In this document: piece by piece, positions 53,758-62,804 of the stretch
Layout of the letters: the number at the start of each line of letters is the position of its first letter
Numbering within the stretch: position 1 is the first letter of the stretch
Source of the DNA: an uncultured bacterium
GTDB lineage: Bacteria > Bacillota > Clostridia > Oscillospirales > Oscillospiraceae
Length of the DNA: 64,000 nucleotides
NCBI GenBank assembly: GCA_945873205.1
Contig: CAMCCC010000007.1
Location: forward strand, 30,709 to 94,708
Reading direction: 5' to 3'
Position numbers and translations under genes: made by a program
Notes under the pieces: generated by a model
What the model saw: the letters and a program-made list of their open reading frames with translations, nothing else
Told to the model about the DNA's origin: nothing
Database searches by the model: none

Positions 53758-54618
53758 TTAGCCGTTTTTGGGGGGATAGCGCTTGTCCACCATCCGGCCG
53801 AGGTATTCCGCGGCCTTGGCAATGGCAATGTCCTGCCGCACCTTTGCCTCCTCCCGCTTGGCGAAAATCTGGCGCAGGCGCTGGACCGGCATCATGGACA
53901 TATCGGCCAGCCGGGCCAGCTCCGCCTCATATTCCTCGTCCGTGGCCAGCAGCCCCTCCGCCTTGGCAAGCTCGTAGAGGGAGAGCCGGGAATGAAGCTG
54001 CTTCTTCGCTTCGTTCACAAAGTCCAGAAACAGTTCGTTCTCATTGGTATTACATTCCTTGTAATAATCCTCTATCTTCCTGCCGTTGTTGTTGAGCTGC
54101 TGCTCAAAGGCGTTCATCATCTGGGCGGCCCGCTCGCCGGCCATGGTATCGGGAACGTCCCCGGTGCAGATTTTTCCCAGCTGGGAAACCATGCAGGTCT
54201 GGAGCAGATACCGGCGGGAATCGGCCCGGTTCTCCACCGGCAGGGTGCTGACCTCCCGGTCGATCTGGGCCACCTCCGCTTCGCTGACAGAAAGGGCGTG
54301 ATAATCCCCCAGGGTAAAGGCCGGCGCGATCTGCACCCGGGCGGAGCAGACAATGCCGTTCTCGTCATCCTGCTCCAGGGTGAGCGCCGGGGTATAGTAG
54401 ATTTCCTGCGGATACTCCATGGCGGCCTTCGCATAAGCTTTCTTCACCAGCTCCGTGATCACCGGCTTGCGAAAGCTCCCCTGGCTGCGGATGGCGTCCA
54501 GATATTCCTTCTGGTTTTTCTCAGCGTACTCCTTTGCGGCCTGCTGAAACTCCTCTGTGGAAAGATGAAAAACAAAACGCAGATGATTGGAATCTATGTT
54601 TTCAAGCGTATAGGTCAT
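53758..54618 (-). CDS. Trigger-factor-like chaperone lacking the PPIase domain
   Basis: A 286-aa protein. Residues about 1-115 resemble the ribosome-binding N-domain of trigger factor (SQGSFRKPVITELVKKAYAKAAMEY). The chain then passes directly into the helical C-domain (PDTMAGERAAQMMNAFEQQLNNNGRKIEDYY, RLSLYELAKAEGLLATDEEYEAELARLA). The FKBP-type PPIase domain of normal 430-aa trigger factor is missing. ATG 54618 follows AAGGGGAG. It may be an accessory chaperone. It sits between the NAT and Crp genes. Confidence 0.8.
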   Translation of the reverse strand: MTYTLENIDSNHLRFVFHLSTEEFQQAAKEYAEKNQKEYLDAIRSQGSFRKPVITELVKKAYAKAAMEYPQEIYYTPALTLEQDDENGIVCSARVQIAPAFTLGDYHALSVSEAEVAQIDREVSTLPVENRADSRRYLLQTCMVSQLGKICTGDVPDTMAGERAAQMMNAFEQQLNNNGRKIEDYYKECNTNENELFLDFVNEAKKQLHSRLSLYELAKAEGLLATDEEYEAELARLADMSMMPVQRLRQIFAKREEAKVRQDIAIAKAAEYLGRMVDKRYPPKNG

Positions 54619-54656
54619 GAAGCTCTCCCCTTTTTTGAATTTGCTGCCGGCTGGGA

Positions 54657-55313
54657 TCAAATCAGATTATTCAGATACGTCGCCACCGGCTGGGCCTTCG
54701 CCTGCAGCTTGTCAAAATCGGCGATCAGGATATCGCCCTTCTCCGTCCTGGCCAGGCAGCCGTCCGCCACGAAGCTGTCGATCATGTTGTACAGGTTGCG
54801 GCGGCTTATGCAAAGATACTCACTGGTCTTGTACATACTCTTGATCTGACATTCATTCCCCTTTGTGTTTTGCAGCAGGTAGTAGGCCAGCTGCTCCTGC
54901 TGGGAAAACAGATGCTTGACCAGCTCTTTCTTGTACATGGTGTAAAGGCGGTTGTTCACCTTCAGATAAAAGAGCCGGCTGAAGGCAAGCTCCTGCATCA
55001 GCTCAAGGAACCTGGCAATGGGAATTTGGCCCAGGGTACAATCGGTCACCGCAAAGCTGTCACAATAAAAATTCTGGCCAAAGAGATTGGAGAGATGGCC
55101 CACAAAATTATTGGGGCCGATTTCGTCCACCACGATGCTTTTCCCATTATTGCTGACCGCAATCACCTTGACTTCTCCCTCCAGGAGATACCATATGTAT
55201 TTGCTTTCTTCATTTGCGCGAACGATGCATGCGTTTTTCTTCACGGTAATCATTTCATAGGATGCGGGATGCTTTTCGATGAACGGGTAGATCGTCGATT
55301 CCTGTAAAACCAT
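54657..55313 (-). CDS. Crp/Fnr-family transcriptional regulator
   Basis: This 218-aa regulator has a cyclic-nucleotide-binding-like beta-roll (YLLEGEVKVIAVSNNGKSIVVDEIGPNNFVG), a long dimer helix and a C-terminal winged helix (TSEYLCISRRNLYNMIDSFVADGCL). It lacks the four cysteines of Fnr and a clear cAMP phosphate-binding motif, so its effector is unknown. ATG 55313 follows GGAGG. It is divergent from hpdB and likely controls it, perhaps sensing an aromatic acid. Confidence 0.9.
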   Translation of the reverse strand: MVLQESTIYPFIEKHPASYEMITVKKNACIVRANEESKYIWYLLEGEVKVIAVSNNGKSIVVDEIGPNNFVGHLSNLFGQNFYCDSFAVTDCTLGQIPIARFLELMQELAFSRLFYLKVNNRLYTMYKKELVKHLFSQQEQLAYYLLQNTKGNECQIKSMYKTSEYLCISRRNLYNMIDSFVADGCLARTEKGDILIADFDKLQAKAQPVATYLNNLI

Positions 55314-55648
55314 TTGCGCGCCTCCATATAACCGCAGTATCAATTCACTTTATGTAACATCACCTATAGAAAACAGTATTACCAAAATGTACGGGAAGGC
55401 AACGTGCAGAACCGGGGTTTCACCGGGCTCCGCGCCGGAGCAAACACACTCTTACGTTTAATTTATAACAAGAAACATCCCGCCGGCGCTAGTGCAAAGT
55501 GCACGATTTTGTGATTCTTGTCATAATTTCCGAAAACTTTTTTCTTGAATGTGTGAAAAGTGCACTACTCATTTTGTTAAAAATCAGATAATATCAAGGC
55601 AAGCTTCCCGAGGGAAGATTCTGCCAAATATGAACAAGGAGGAATACT
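55314..55648 (+). promoter_or_regulatory. hpdB promoter region with candidate Crp-type operators
   Basis: A 335-bp divergent gap. Candidate sites are GTGCAAAGTGCAC (55492-55504, palindromic), GTGAAAAGTGCAC (55553-55565), and TGTGA-N6-TCATA (55510-55525), close to the Crp consensus TGTGA-N6-TCACA. A GATAAT -10 box at 55587-55592 has no -35. The site at 55553 is centred about 40 bases before the predicted start of transcription, the class II activator position. Ribosome-binding site AAGGAGG. Confidence 0.55.
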
Positions 55649-58342
55649 ATGAGTAACGAAGCAAAAATTCAGGAAATCCTGAAAAGACGCGGACTTGATG
55701 TCAGCGACGTTACAGACTTTGCTGATGAGGTCGTTCCCGAACCCTCTCCCCGCTTCACCAAGCTGATCAACATCTACTACATGATGAAGAACACCATCGA
55801 TATGGAGTACCCCTACTGGTACAACCGTGTCTGGTGGGAAAACGACGGCGATATCACCGAGATTCGCCGGGCAAAGGCCGAGGCGGCCGCTCTCAGCCAC
55901 ATGACGCCCACCATTCTCCCCGGTGAGCTGCTCTTCGGCAACAAGACCCGCAACTTCCGCGGCGCCTTCTGCTTCCCCTGGGTTGACGCATCCTTCTTCA
56001 ACGCTGCTGCCGAAGCCATGATGGCCGGCGTTGACGCACCCCCCATGGCCGCAGCAGACGCAGTTTCCGTTGTGGGCGCAGGCGGCGGCAACGTCACCAA
56101 GGATTTCGGCAACGTGGTCTCCATCGCACAGAAGTTCGGCCTTCGCCGCGAAGAAGTCCCCTGCCTGGTAAAGGTTGCCAAGTACTGGGACAACGGCTCT
56201 GTTGAGCGCGTCTCCGCCCGTCTGGCCGAGGCCCGCCCTGACTACCAGAAGTGGGCCGGCTATCGCAACTCCGTGCTGGTCATGTTTGACTCCTGGGCCA
56301 TCCCCCAGGGCCGCGAGGTCATCAACTACTACGTTCCCCTGGAATACGGCTTTGACAAGATCATCGAGCTGTGCGACGAGAAGATCGCAGAGACGCTGGG
56401 TGAGGCCGGCGACGACGGGATACTCGGCATGAGCCGCGGCTACTACTACATGGCCTGCAAGACAATCGCCCAGGGCGTTTCCAAGTGGATCGAGAACTAC
56501 GCAAGGCGGGCTGAATATCTGGCCGCCCATGAGACCGATGAGGTCCAGAAGAAGGAATACCTGGACATCGCCGCGGTTGCCCACCACATCGCCCACAAGC
56601 AGCCGGAGACCTTCCGTCAGGCCCTGAACCTGACCCTGATGTGCCACTACGGCGTGGTCAACGAGGACCCCCACTCCGGCCAGTCCATCGGCCGTCTGGG
56701 CCAGATCCTCTACCCCTGGTACGAGAAGGACATCGCCGACGGCACCACCACCGATGAGGAAGTCATTGAGCTGCTGGAGCTGTACCGCATCAAGATCACC
56801 GCCATCGAGTGCTTCGCCTCCTCCGGCGTTACCGGCGGCGTGCTCTCCGGCAACACCTTCAACAACCTCTCCCTCGGCGGCCTGGGCTACGACGGTCTGA
56901 CGGCTGTCAACCCGCTGGAGTACCTGATCGTTGAGGCCGGTATGCGCGGCAAGTCCACCCAGCCCACCCTCTCCCTGCTCTACGATGAAAAGACGCCGGA
57001 GAGCTTCCTGCTGAAGGTGGCCCAGTGCATCAAGCTGGGTCTTGGCTACCCCGCCATCATGAACAACCAGGGCGGCATGAACTACATGCTGCGTCACTAC
57101 CAGCCGGAAGGCATGACCATCTATGACGCCCGCGCCTGGGCACCCGGCGGATGCCTGGAGTCCTCCCCCGGCTGCTTCCAGCCGCTGCACTACAACGGCA
57201 AGACCTACATGATCCCCGGCGGCGCAGGCCCCACTGCCGGTACCGGCATCCACTTCACCGGCATGCCCAAGCTGCTGGAGCTGGTGCTCAGCAACGGCTT
57301 TGACCGCCGCACCGGCATCCAGGTGTTTGAGCCCCACAACCGGAAGCTGGATACATACGAAGGACTGCTGGACGTTTACTACAACGTGTACCTGCAGGAG
57401 CTGCTGGAAGTCTCCAACCGGATGAACAACCTGCAGATGGATACCCACAGGAAGATCTGTCCTACGGTCTGGGCTTCCCTGCTGAAGGCCGACTGCTTCG
57501 CCAACGGCCAGAACCAGAGCCATCTGGGCGCACGCTACAACGGTACCATCAACTTCGAGTCCTGCGGCACCATCAACCTCATCAACTCCCTGGCCTCCAT
57601 CAAGAAGAATGTATACGACGACAAGAAGTATACCCTCGAGGAAATGAAGGACGCCATGTGGAACAACTTCGGCTTCAAGACCGCCTTTGAGACCGGCGTG
57701 TTCTCCCCCGACCGCCGCGAGGCCACAGAGCTGGCACCCAAGTACGAGAAGATCTTCAACGACTGCGTGAACGCCCCCAAGTACGGCAACGCGGACGACT
57801 ATGTGGATTCTATTCTAGTGGATTACGAGGATCGGATGCTGCCGAAAATGCTGGCTCTCCGCTCCTACATGGGCAAACAGTACTACATGTGCCAGATTTC
57901 CGTCTCTACCCACGGTCCTCAGGGCGCCATCACCCTGGCATCCGCCGACGGACGTCTGTGCGGCACCACCTACGCGGACGCCTCCATGTCCCCCGCTCCC
58001 ACTACGGATAAGAACGGCATCTACGCCCTGTTCACCTCCGCCACCTGCTATGACCATGCCATGTGCCAGAACAGCCAGATGAACGTGAAGATCCATCCCT
58101 CTGCCATCAAGGGCACCCAGGGTACCCACAAGCTGCTGGACGTCTACCGCGCATACATGCGCAAGGGCGGCTTCCATATCCAGTTCAACGTCACTTCCTC
58201 CAAGACCCTGCGCGAAGCCCAGGCAAAGCCGGATGATTACCGCGATCTGATGGTCCGTGTGGCCGGCTTCACCCAGTACTGGTGCGAAATCGGCAAGCCC
58301 ATTCAGGACGAGGTCATCTTCCGTACCGAGTACGACTCCTGA
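55649..58342 (+). CDS. hpdB: 4-hydroxyphenylacetate decarboxylase, glycyl-radical large subunit
   Basis: This 897-aa glycyl-radical enzyme decarboxylates 4-hydroxyphenylacetate to p-cresol. The thiyl radical Cys502 and partner Glu504 lie in GGCLESSPGC. The radical Gly873 lies in RVAGFTQYW, the same number as in the C. scatologenes enzyme. The residues that hold the substrate phenol, His536 and Glu637 in that enzyme, are matched by His535 (TGIHF) and Glu637 (NFESCGT). This, with the small-subunit gene, favours HPAD over phenylacetate or indoleacetate decarboxylase. It is first in hpdB-hpdC-hpdA, facing the Crp-type gene. Confidence 0.94.
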   Translation: MSNEAKIQEILKRRGLDVSDVTDFADEVVPEPSPRFTKLINIYYMMKNTIDMEYPYWYNRVWWENDGDITEIRRAKAEAAALSHMTPTILPGELLFGNKTRNFRGAFCFPWVDASFFNAAAEAMMAGVDAPPMAAADAVSVVGAGGGNVTKDFGNVVSIAQKFGLRREEVPCLVKVAKYWDNGSVERVSARLAEARPDYQKWAGYRNSVLVMFDSWAIPQGREVINYYVPLEYGFDKIIELCDEKIAETLGEAGDDGILGMSRGYYYMACKTIAQGVSKWIENYARRAEYLAAHETDEVQKKEYLDIAAVAHHIAHKQPETFRQALNLTLMCHYGVVNEDPHSGQSIGRLGQILYPWYEKDIADGTTTDEEVIELLELYRIKITAIECFASSGVTGGVLSGNTFNNLSLGGLGYDGLTAVNPLEYLIVEAGMRGKSTQPTLSLLYDEKTPESFLLKVAQCIKLGLGYPAIMNNQGGMNYMLRHYQPEGMTIYDARAWAPGGCLESSPGCFQPLHYNGKTYMIPGGAGPTAGTGIHFTGMPKLLELVLSNGFDRRTGIQVFEPHNRKLDTYEGLLDVYYNVYLQELLEVSNRMNNLQMDTHRKICPTVWASLLKADCFANGQNQSHLGARYNGTINFESCGTINLINSLASIKKNVYDDKKYTLEEMKDAMWNNFGFKTAFETGVFSPDRREATELAPKYEKIFNDCVNAPKYGNADDYVDSILVDYEDRMLPKMLALRSYMGKQYYMCQISVSTHGPQGAITLASADGRLCGTTYADASMSPAPTTDKNGIYALFTSATCYDHAMCQNSQMNVKIHPSAIKGTQGTHKLLDVYRAYMRKGGFHIQFNVTSSKTLREAQAKPDDYRDLMVRVAGFTQYWCEIGKPIQDEVIFRTEYDS

Positions 58343-58389
58343 GGCATTTGCCCAATCACGCGTTCCGCATCCCGGTGCGGAAACCCAGC

Positions 58390-58433
58390 AGATGTTTCTC
58401 CTGCCGGAGAAACTCCTGACAGGAGAAACATCT
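58390..58433 (+). other. 14-bp perfect stem-loop between hpdB and hpdC
   Basis: AGATGTTTCTCCTG/CAGGAGAAACATCT encloses a 16-nt loop. There is no T-run after it, so it is more likely an RNA processing or stability element than a terminator. Confidence 0.6.
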
Positions 58434-58498
58434 CATCCAGTCCGATGATGGGCAGAACGCCCAACGAATCACTCAATCTATTACGGAGGTTTTATAAT

Positions 58499-58759
58499 AT
58501 GAAACATTGCGAATGCGCAAATTTCCTGCACCTCGACTGCGAAAAAGGTATGTGCGCGCTGTCAAAGATGATCGTTCCCATTGACGGCGAAGGTTCTGAC
58601 GCCTGCCCTCGTTTTGAGGAAGGCTTTATGTGCCAGTTCTGCAAGCACTTCAGCGACGCGGACAAGTACGGTATCGGCAGCTGCAAGGGTTATGACAAAG
58701 AGAACTGGGCCTATGCCCAGTGCGGCGCTTTCAGCTGCGAAAAGTTCGAGAGAAAGTAA
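58499..58759 (+). CDS. hpdC: 4-hydroxyphenylacetate decarboxylase small Fe-S subunit
   Basis: This 86-aa protein matches the 85-aa HpdC, which binds two 4Fe-4S clusters and is required for activity. The first-cluster ligands are at the known positions His3, Cys6, Cys19 and Cys36. The second set is Cys45, Cys48, Cys62 and Cys80, slightly shifted. ATG 58499 follows GGAGG; an upstream ATG at 58445 is rejected. Its presence distinguishes a true HPAD from other arylacetate decarboxylases. Confidence 0.94.
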   Translation: MKHCECANFLHLDCEKGMCALSKMIVPIDGEGSDACPRFEEGFMCQFCKHFSDADKYGIGSCKGYDKENWAYAQCGAFSCEKFERK

Positions 58760-58778
58760 TTTTTCAGGAACCAGGATT

Positions 58779-58807
58779 GTTTGGGGAAGACATTGTCTTC
58801 CCCAAAC
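58779..58807 (+). other. 13-bp stem-loop between hpdC and hpdA
   Basis: GTTTGGGGAAGAC/GTCTTCCCCAAAC with a 3-nt loop and no following T-run. It may stabilise the hpdBC part of the message or lower hpdA expression. Confidence 0.6.
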
Positions 58808-58847
58808 GTGAAAAGATCGAATGTTCTTAACGGAAAGGTGTAATTCC

Positions 58848-59795
58848 ATGCCACAAGATACAACAGGAATGATTTTTGATATTCAGAGCTACTCCGTTCA
58901 TGACGGTCCCGGGTGCCGCACCAACGTGTTTTTTGTTGGCTGCCCCCTTCAGTGCAGATGGTGCGCCAACCCCGAAAGCTGGGCAGTGAAGAAGCACCTG
59001 CTTTTCGCGGAGCGCAGCTGCAAGTGGGATCAGGGCTGCACCGCCTGCCGGGATGCCTGTCCCAACGGCTCTCTGAAATTTAACGATCAGGGCAAACCGT
59101 GTGTTGATTGGGCAATCTGCAACAAGTGCGAGACCATCGAATGCAGCGAGGTCTGCGCGGCCCACGCGCTGAAGCAATGCGTTCGGTTTCTGACGGTTGA
59201 CGATCTGATGAAGGTTCTGATGCGCGATTTTCCCAACTGGGGTTCCAATGGCGGCGTTACCTTTTCCGGGGGAGAGCCGCTGCTGCATCACGAGTTTCTG
59301 GACCAGGTGCTGCAGCGCTGCCGCAAGGAACAGATGCACACCGCCATCGAAACCAGCGGTTTTGCCTCACCCGAGGTTTTCAAGAAGATCTTCCGCAACC
59401 TGAATTTTGCCTTCATCGATGTGAAAAACATGGATGAGGAGATGCACAAATGGGGAACGGGCGTAAGCAATAAGCCGATTCTCAACAACATAGCAACCCT
59501 GGCTCATGCAGACTGGTGGCGCGGCCGGCTGGTTCTTCGCCAGCCAACCATCCACGGCTACAACGACAGCACCGAAAACGCAAAGCGCCTGATCGAGTTT
59601 ATGAATGAGAACGGGCTGTTTGAAATCAATCTGCTCCGTTTCCACCGCATGGGCGGAACCAAATGGGAGCAGCTTGGAAAGGTGTATGAGTATAACGACC
59701 ACGGCGATATGCCGGAGGAGCGTATGCTTGCGCTTCAGGAGCTTTATCTGGACAATGATATTGCCTGCTACATCGGAGAAGACACCCCCTTCTGA
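58848..59795 (+). CDS. hpdA: 4-hydroxyphenylacetate decarboxylase activating enzyme (radical SAM)
   Basis: This 315-aa radical SAM enzyme makes the glycyl radical on HpdB. The CxxxCxxC motif is GCPLQCRWC (about residues 30-38). It is followed by a ferredoxin-like insert with cysteine groups CTACRDAC and CNKCETIECSEVC, typical of this class of activase. FSGGEPLLH is the SAM-binding GGE motif. ATG 58848 follows GGAAAGG. It is third in the operon. Confidence 0.95.
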   Translation: MPQDTTGMIFDIQSYSVHDGPGCRTNVFFVGCPLQCRWCANPESWAVKKHLLFAERSCKWDQGCTACRDACPNGSLKFNDQGKPCVDWAICNKCETIECSEVCAAHALKQCVRFLTVDDLMKVLMRDFPNWGSNGGVTFSGGEPLLHHEFLDQVLQRCRKEQMHTAIETSGFASPEVFKKIFRNLNFAFIDVKNMDEEMHKWGTGVSNKPILNNIATLAHADWWRGRLVLRQPTIHGYNDSTENAKRLIEFMNENGLFEINLLRFHRMGGTKWEQLGKVYEYNDHGDMPEERMLALQELYLDNDIACYIGEDTPF

Positions 59796-59883
59796 CCGCT
59801 TGTAAAAGCAAGGTCCCTATCGACTTTACCTTCCGGCGCCGGCCGGATAAGCCTGAAAGCCTGTATTAATTGGAGGAATAATA

Positions 59884-61203
59884 ATGAATTCCATCTCTGA
59901 AGAAAAAGCGAAAAGATACGGTATTTGCACCGTAATGTCCGCTTTCCTGGCAGTTTTCTGCCTGTTTGGCTATCGTTCCAGCTTTTCCATCATGCAGAGC
60001 CTGATCATCGCCGACACCGGGTGGACGACGATTCAGACTTCCCTCGGTTATTGCATCATGATGACCGTGTACGCAATCACCGCTTTCTTCTCCGGCGGTC
60101 TGGTTGACAAGAAGGGCACCCGCCCCACCTACTTTATTGGCGCCGTGTGCTGCTTCCTGGGCTTCTTCCTGACCTCCATCTTTGTTAAACCCGGCTCCCC
60201 CAGCGCATACATTGTGTACCTGTTCACCTACGGCCTGTTCGCCGGCATCGGCACTGGTATGCTGTGGGTCAGCTCCACCATCTCCTGCCGCCAGTGGTAT
60301 GTGGGCGCGAAATACGGCACCATGTGGGGCATCGCCTTCGCAGGCGCACCGCTGGCGCAGCTGCTGCTCACCATCGTCCTGAAGCCCGTTCTCAGAAACA
60401 TGGGCTGGCAGGCAGGCATGAAGCTGATGGCTGCCATCTGCGCGGTATTCCTGGTGGCCGCGGCACTCATCGCAAAGCGCACCCCCAATTACTACAACGT
60501 TACCCCCTTTGGCACCGAGACCCTCAAGAAGAAGGACGGCCCCGCCAAGCGGGCTGTCACCCTGAAGGAGGCCTTCTCCACCTATGCAATCTGGGCGGAC
60601 ATCCTTTGCTTCCTGACCGCTATGGCCGGTGAGTTCCTGATCTGGTCCCAGGCAGTCGGCTTCTTCCAGACCGACATGCAGATGGACGCCGACAAGGCCG
60701 CAAACATCTACATGCTCATCGGCGCCTTCGGCGTGTTCATGATGCCCATCACCGGCAAGATTTCCGACCTGATGGTCAAGAAGTTTGGTTCCGAGGTCAA
60801 GGGACGCAAGGTCATGCTGATCATCGGCCCCGCCTGCGGCGCCATCGGCGTTGCGCTGTGCCTGACCAAGAGCCTGCCGCTGTGCATTATCGCCATGTTC
60901 TTCCTGGCCTCCTACTGGGGCATTGAGCCCGGCGGATGCGCCGGCTATGCCGGTTCCGTTTTCGGCGGCGCCGGTCTTGGCCGCACCTGGGGTCTTGCAA
61001 CGTTGATCGTTATGGGTATCGGCCCCTCCTTCGGCACCTTCATGGGCGCATGGTTCAAGGACAGCTTCGGTTCCTATGTCCCCGCCTTCATCTTCTGCCT
61101 CTGCGCTTACATCATCTCCATGCTGGTTGCATGCACCCTGCCCCTTAAGACCAAAATCGACGCCAAGATCGAAGCCGAGATGGCCGCTGAAGCCGCGAAG
61201 TAA
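59884..61203 (+). CDS. Major facilitator transporter, OFA-like
   Basis: This 439-aa permease with about 12 helices resembles oxalate/formate antiporter-type MFS proteins (LWVSSTISCRQWYVGAKYGTMWGIAFAG, central charged loop, GVFMMPITGKISDL). It sits 88 bp after hpdA in the same direction with no terminator between, so it probably moves 4-hydroxyphenylacetate in or p-cresol out. The substrate is inferred from position only. Confidence 0.85.
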   Translation: MNSISEEKAKRYGICTVMSAFLAVFCLFGYRSSFSIMQSLIIADTGWTTIQTSLGYCIMMTVYAITAFFSGGLVDKKGTRPTYFIGAVCCFLGFFLTSIFVKPGSPSAYIVYLFTYGLFAGIGTGMLWVSSTISCRQWYVGAKYGTMWGIAFAGAPLAQLLLTIVLKPVLRNMGWQAGMKLMAAICAVFLVAAALIAKRTPNYYNVTPFGTETLKKKDGPAKRAVTLKEAFSTYAIWADILCFLTAMAGEFLIWSQAVGFFQTDMQMDADKAANIYMLIGAFGVFMMPITGKISDLMVKKFGSEVKGRKVMLIIGPACGAIGVALCLTKSLPLCIIAMFFLASYWGIEPGGCAGYAGSVFGGAGLGRTWGLATLIVMGIGPSFGTFMGAWFKDSFGSYVPAFIFCLCAYIISMLVACTLPLKTKIDAKIEAEMAAEAAK

Positions 61204-61241
61204 TTCTTTCCCGGAAATCATTTTTAACGAGGTGTATTATT

Positions 61242-61673
61242 ATGAAAGAAGCCGTTTTTTACCAGGCCCTTATGTCAGGCAACACCATGGTTGACGATCA
61301 GCACAAGCAGCTGATCGACGCCATCAACAAGCTCTACCGCGCGATCGAATCCGGCACCGGCGTGGAAGAAGCAAAAAAGACGCTGGACTTCCTTGCCGAG
61401 TACACCACCTTCCACTTTGGCTGCGAGGAAGCGCTCATGAATTCCAAGAAGTACCCCCTCTACACCCAGCACAAGAAGGTCCACGATGCCTTTATCGAAA
61501 CCGTGAACGGCCTCTATGAGGTTCTGGGCAAGAAGGGCGCCAACGAGGAGTTCGAGCAGATCGTCGAAAAAGAGGTCACCGATTGGCTCATCAATCACAT
61601 CCAGGGCATGGATATGCAGATGACCGACTGGATCAAGGTCAGAACCAACGGCATGATGGATAACATGCTCTGA
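61242..61673 (+). CDS. Bacteriohemerythrin
   Basis: This 143-aa four-helix protein has every di-iron ligand motif: DDQHKQLID, TTFHFGCEEALM, YTQHKKVHDAF and NHIQGMDMQ. It binds oxygen or senses it. It is the last gene of the hpd operon and may protect the oxygen-sensitive glycyl radical enzyme by taking up stray oxygen. That link is inference. Confidence 0.93.
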   Translation: MKEAVFYQALMSGNTMVDDQHKQLIDAINKLYRAIESGTGVEEAKKTLDFLAEYTTFHFGCEEALMNSKKYPLYTQHKKVHDAFIETVNGLYEVLGKKGANEEFEQIVEKEVTDWLINHIQGMDMQMTDWIKVRTNGMMDNML

Positions 61674-61694
61674 TTCCCTCTCCTCCATACAACC

Positions 61695-61735
61695 AAAAAA
61701 AGCCACAGGCCGGTATAAATGGCCTGCGGCTTTTT
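61695..61735. terminator. Bidirectional terminator closing the hpd region
   Basis: AAAAAAAGCC and GGCTTTTT flank CAGGCC/GGCCTG. It serves the hemerythrin gene and the converging AEC transporter gene. Confidence 0.88.
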
Positions 61736-61761
61736 CCGATTCTCAGATTCGTTTGAAATTT

Positions 61762-62703
61762 TCAGATGACCAGCAGCAGCGTGATCACGATGGCAACAAT
61801 GCTGATGAGGATCGCGATGGAGTTTGCGGCGCTGGCAAGGCCGTAGTCGCCGCCCATATCGGCAGTGAAGGCGGGGGCTGCGCTGGGAATGGGGGCGAAG
61901 AAGAGGATGGCCAGGGCCTGCCGGTAGGCAAGGGGCATGGGGAGAAAACGGAAGCAGACAATGGACATGATCATGCCAAACAGGTACTTTGGCAGCAGCG
62001 TACGGACGATGGCGCCAAGCTGCGTCCTGTCGCCGGACAGTTCAAAGCCCACACCCACCATCAGCATGGACAGGAAGGCGTTTGCCCCGCTGATGATGCC
62101 GGCAAATTCAAGCACCGGCTTCGGAAGCGAAAGGTGCAGCAGCGAAATAAGCAGCATCGTCATCAGCGTGATGAAGGGCACAGAACGGAACAGGGCCCGG
62201 AAGATGGGCTTGAACGAAAATTTCTTCCCGCTTTCTTTGACCATGCAGGCCACACCGTAGGCGCCGCCCAGGCAGATAAAGCTGTTGCCCACATCGAAAA
62301 CACTCACCGCCATGACGGCCACAGGGCCCAGAAAGCCCTGGGCAAAGGGCAGGACAAAGTTGCCTATATTGAAGCCCGCCATGTTGATAATGGCAAAGGC
62401 CTGGGCCTCCTTGCCCCATCTGCGGTTGAGCAGGCAGGCTGCCGCAATCATGAACAGCCCGAAGGCCAGACTGAGCAGCGCAAGCAGCAGCATGGAGTAT
62501 TCCAGCTCACGGCCGGCAAAGCTGCACACCAGTGCCGCGGGAAGGGTGATGCGCATCACGATCTTGCTGAGGAGATGAAAATCCTCTTTCCTGAAAAAGC
62601 CGATTCTGCGCAGAAAATAGCCCAAAAAAATAATGGCGATGAAGCTGCCCGCCCGGATCAGAATATCAGTCATGTTGCGCCTCTTTCGTTTATCTGGTGG
62701 CAA
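61762..62703 (-). CDS. AEC-family (auxin efflux carrier-type) transporter
   Basis: This 313-aa membrane protein has about ten helices, in two similar halves (LLSKIVMRITLPAALVCSF, SMLMVGVGFELSG). AEC proteins export organic acids, malonate or aromatic-type anions. It is convergent with the hpd operon and in a separate unit, so a link to aromatic acids is only possible. Confidence 0.85.
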   Translation of the reverse strand: MPPDKRKRRNMTDILIRAGSFIAIIFLGYFLRRIGFFRKEDFHLLSKIVMRITLPAALVCSFAGRELEYSMLLLALLSLAFGLFMIAAACLLNRRWGKEAQAFAIINMAGFNIGNFVLPFAQGFLGPVAVMAVSVFDVGNSFICLGGAYGVACMVKESGKKFSFKPIFRALFRSVPFITLMTMLLISLLHLSLPKPVLEFAGIISGANAFLSMLMVGVGFELSGDRTQLGAIVRTLLPKYLFGMIMSIVCFRFLPMPLAYRQALAILFFAPIPSAAPAFTADMGGDYGLASAANSIAILISIVAIVITLLLVI

Positions 62704-62804
62704 CCATTGTATTCACGGAACCTCACAATGTCAAGCAAAGTTTTTCCCGCGGTCTGCCGAAAGGCTGTGGAGCCTTCAGGCAAATCTATGATGCAGATTT
62801 TTGA

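Noticed and set aside
55649..58342. Glycyl radical enzyme as choline lyase, formate lyase or indoleacetate decarboxylase
   Set aside because: The CLE motif, phenol-binding His and Glu, matching Gly873 number and adjacent small Fe-S subunit all favour 4-hydroxyphenylacetate decarboxylase.
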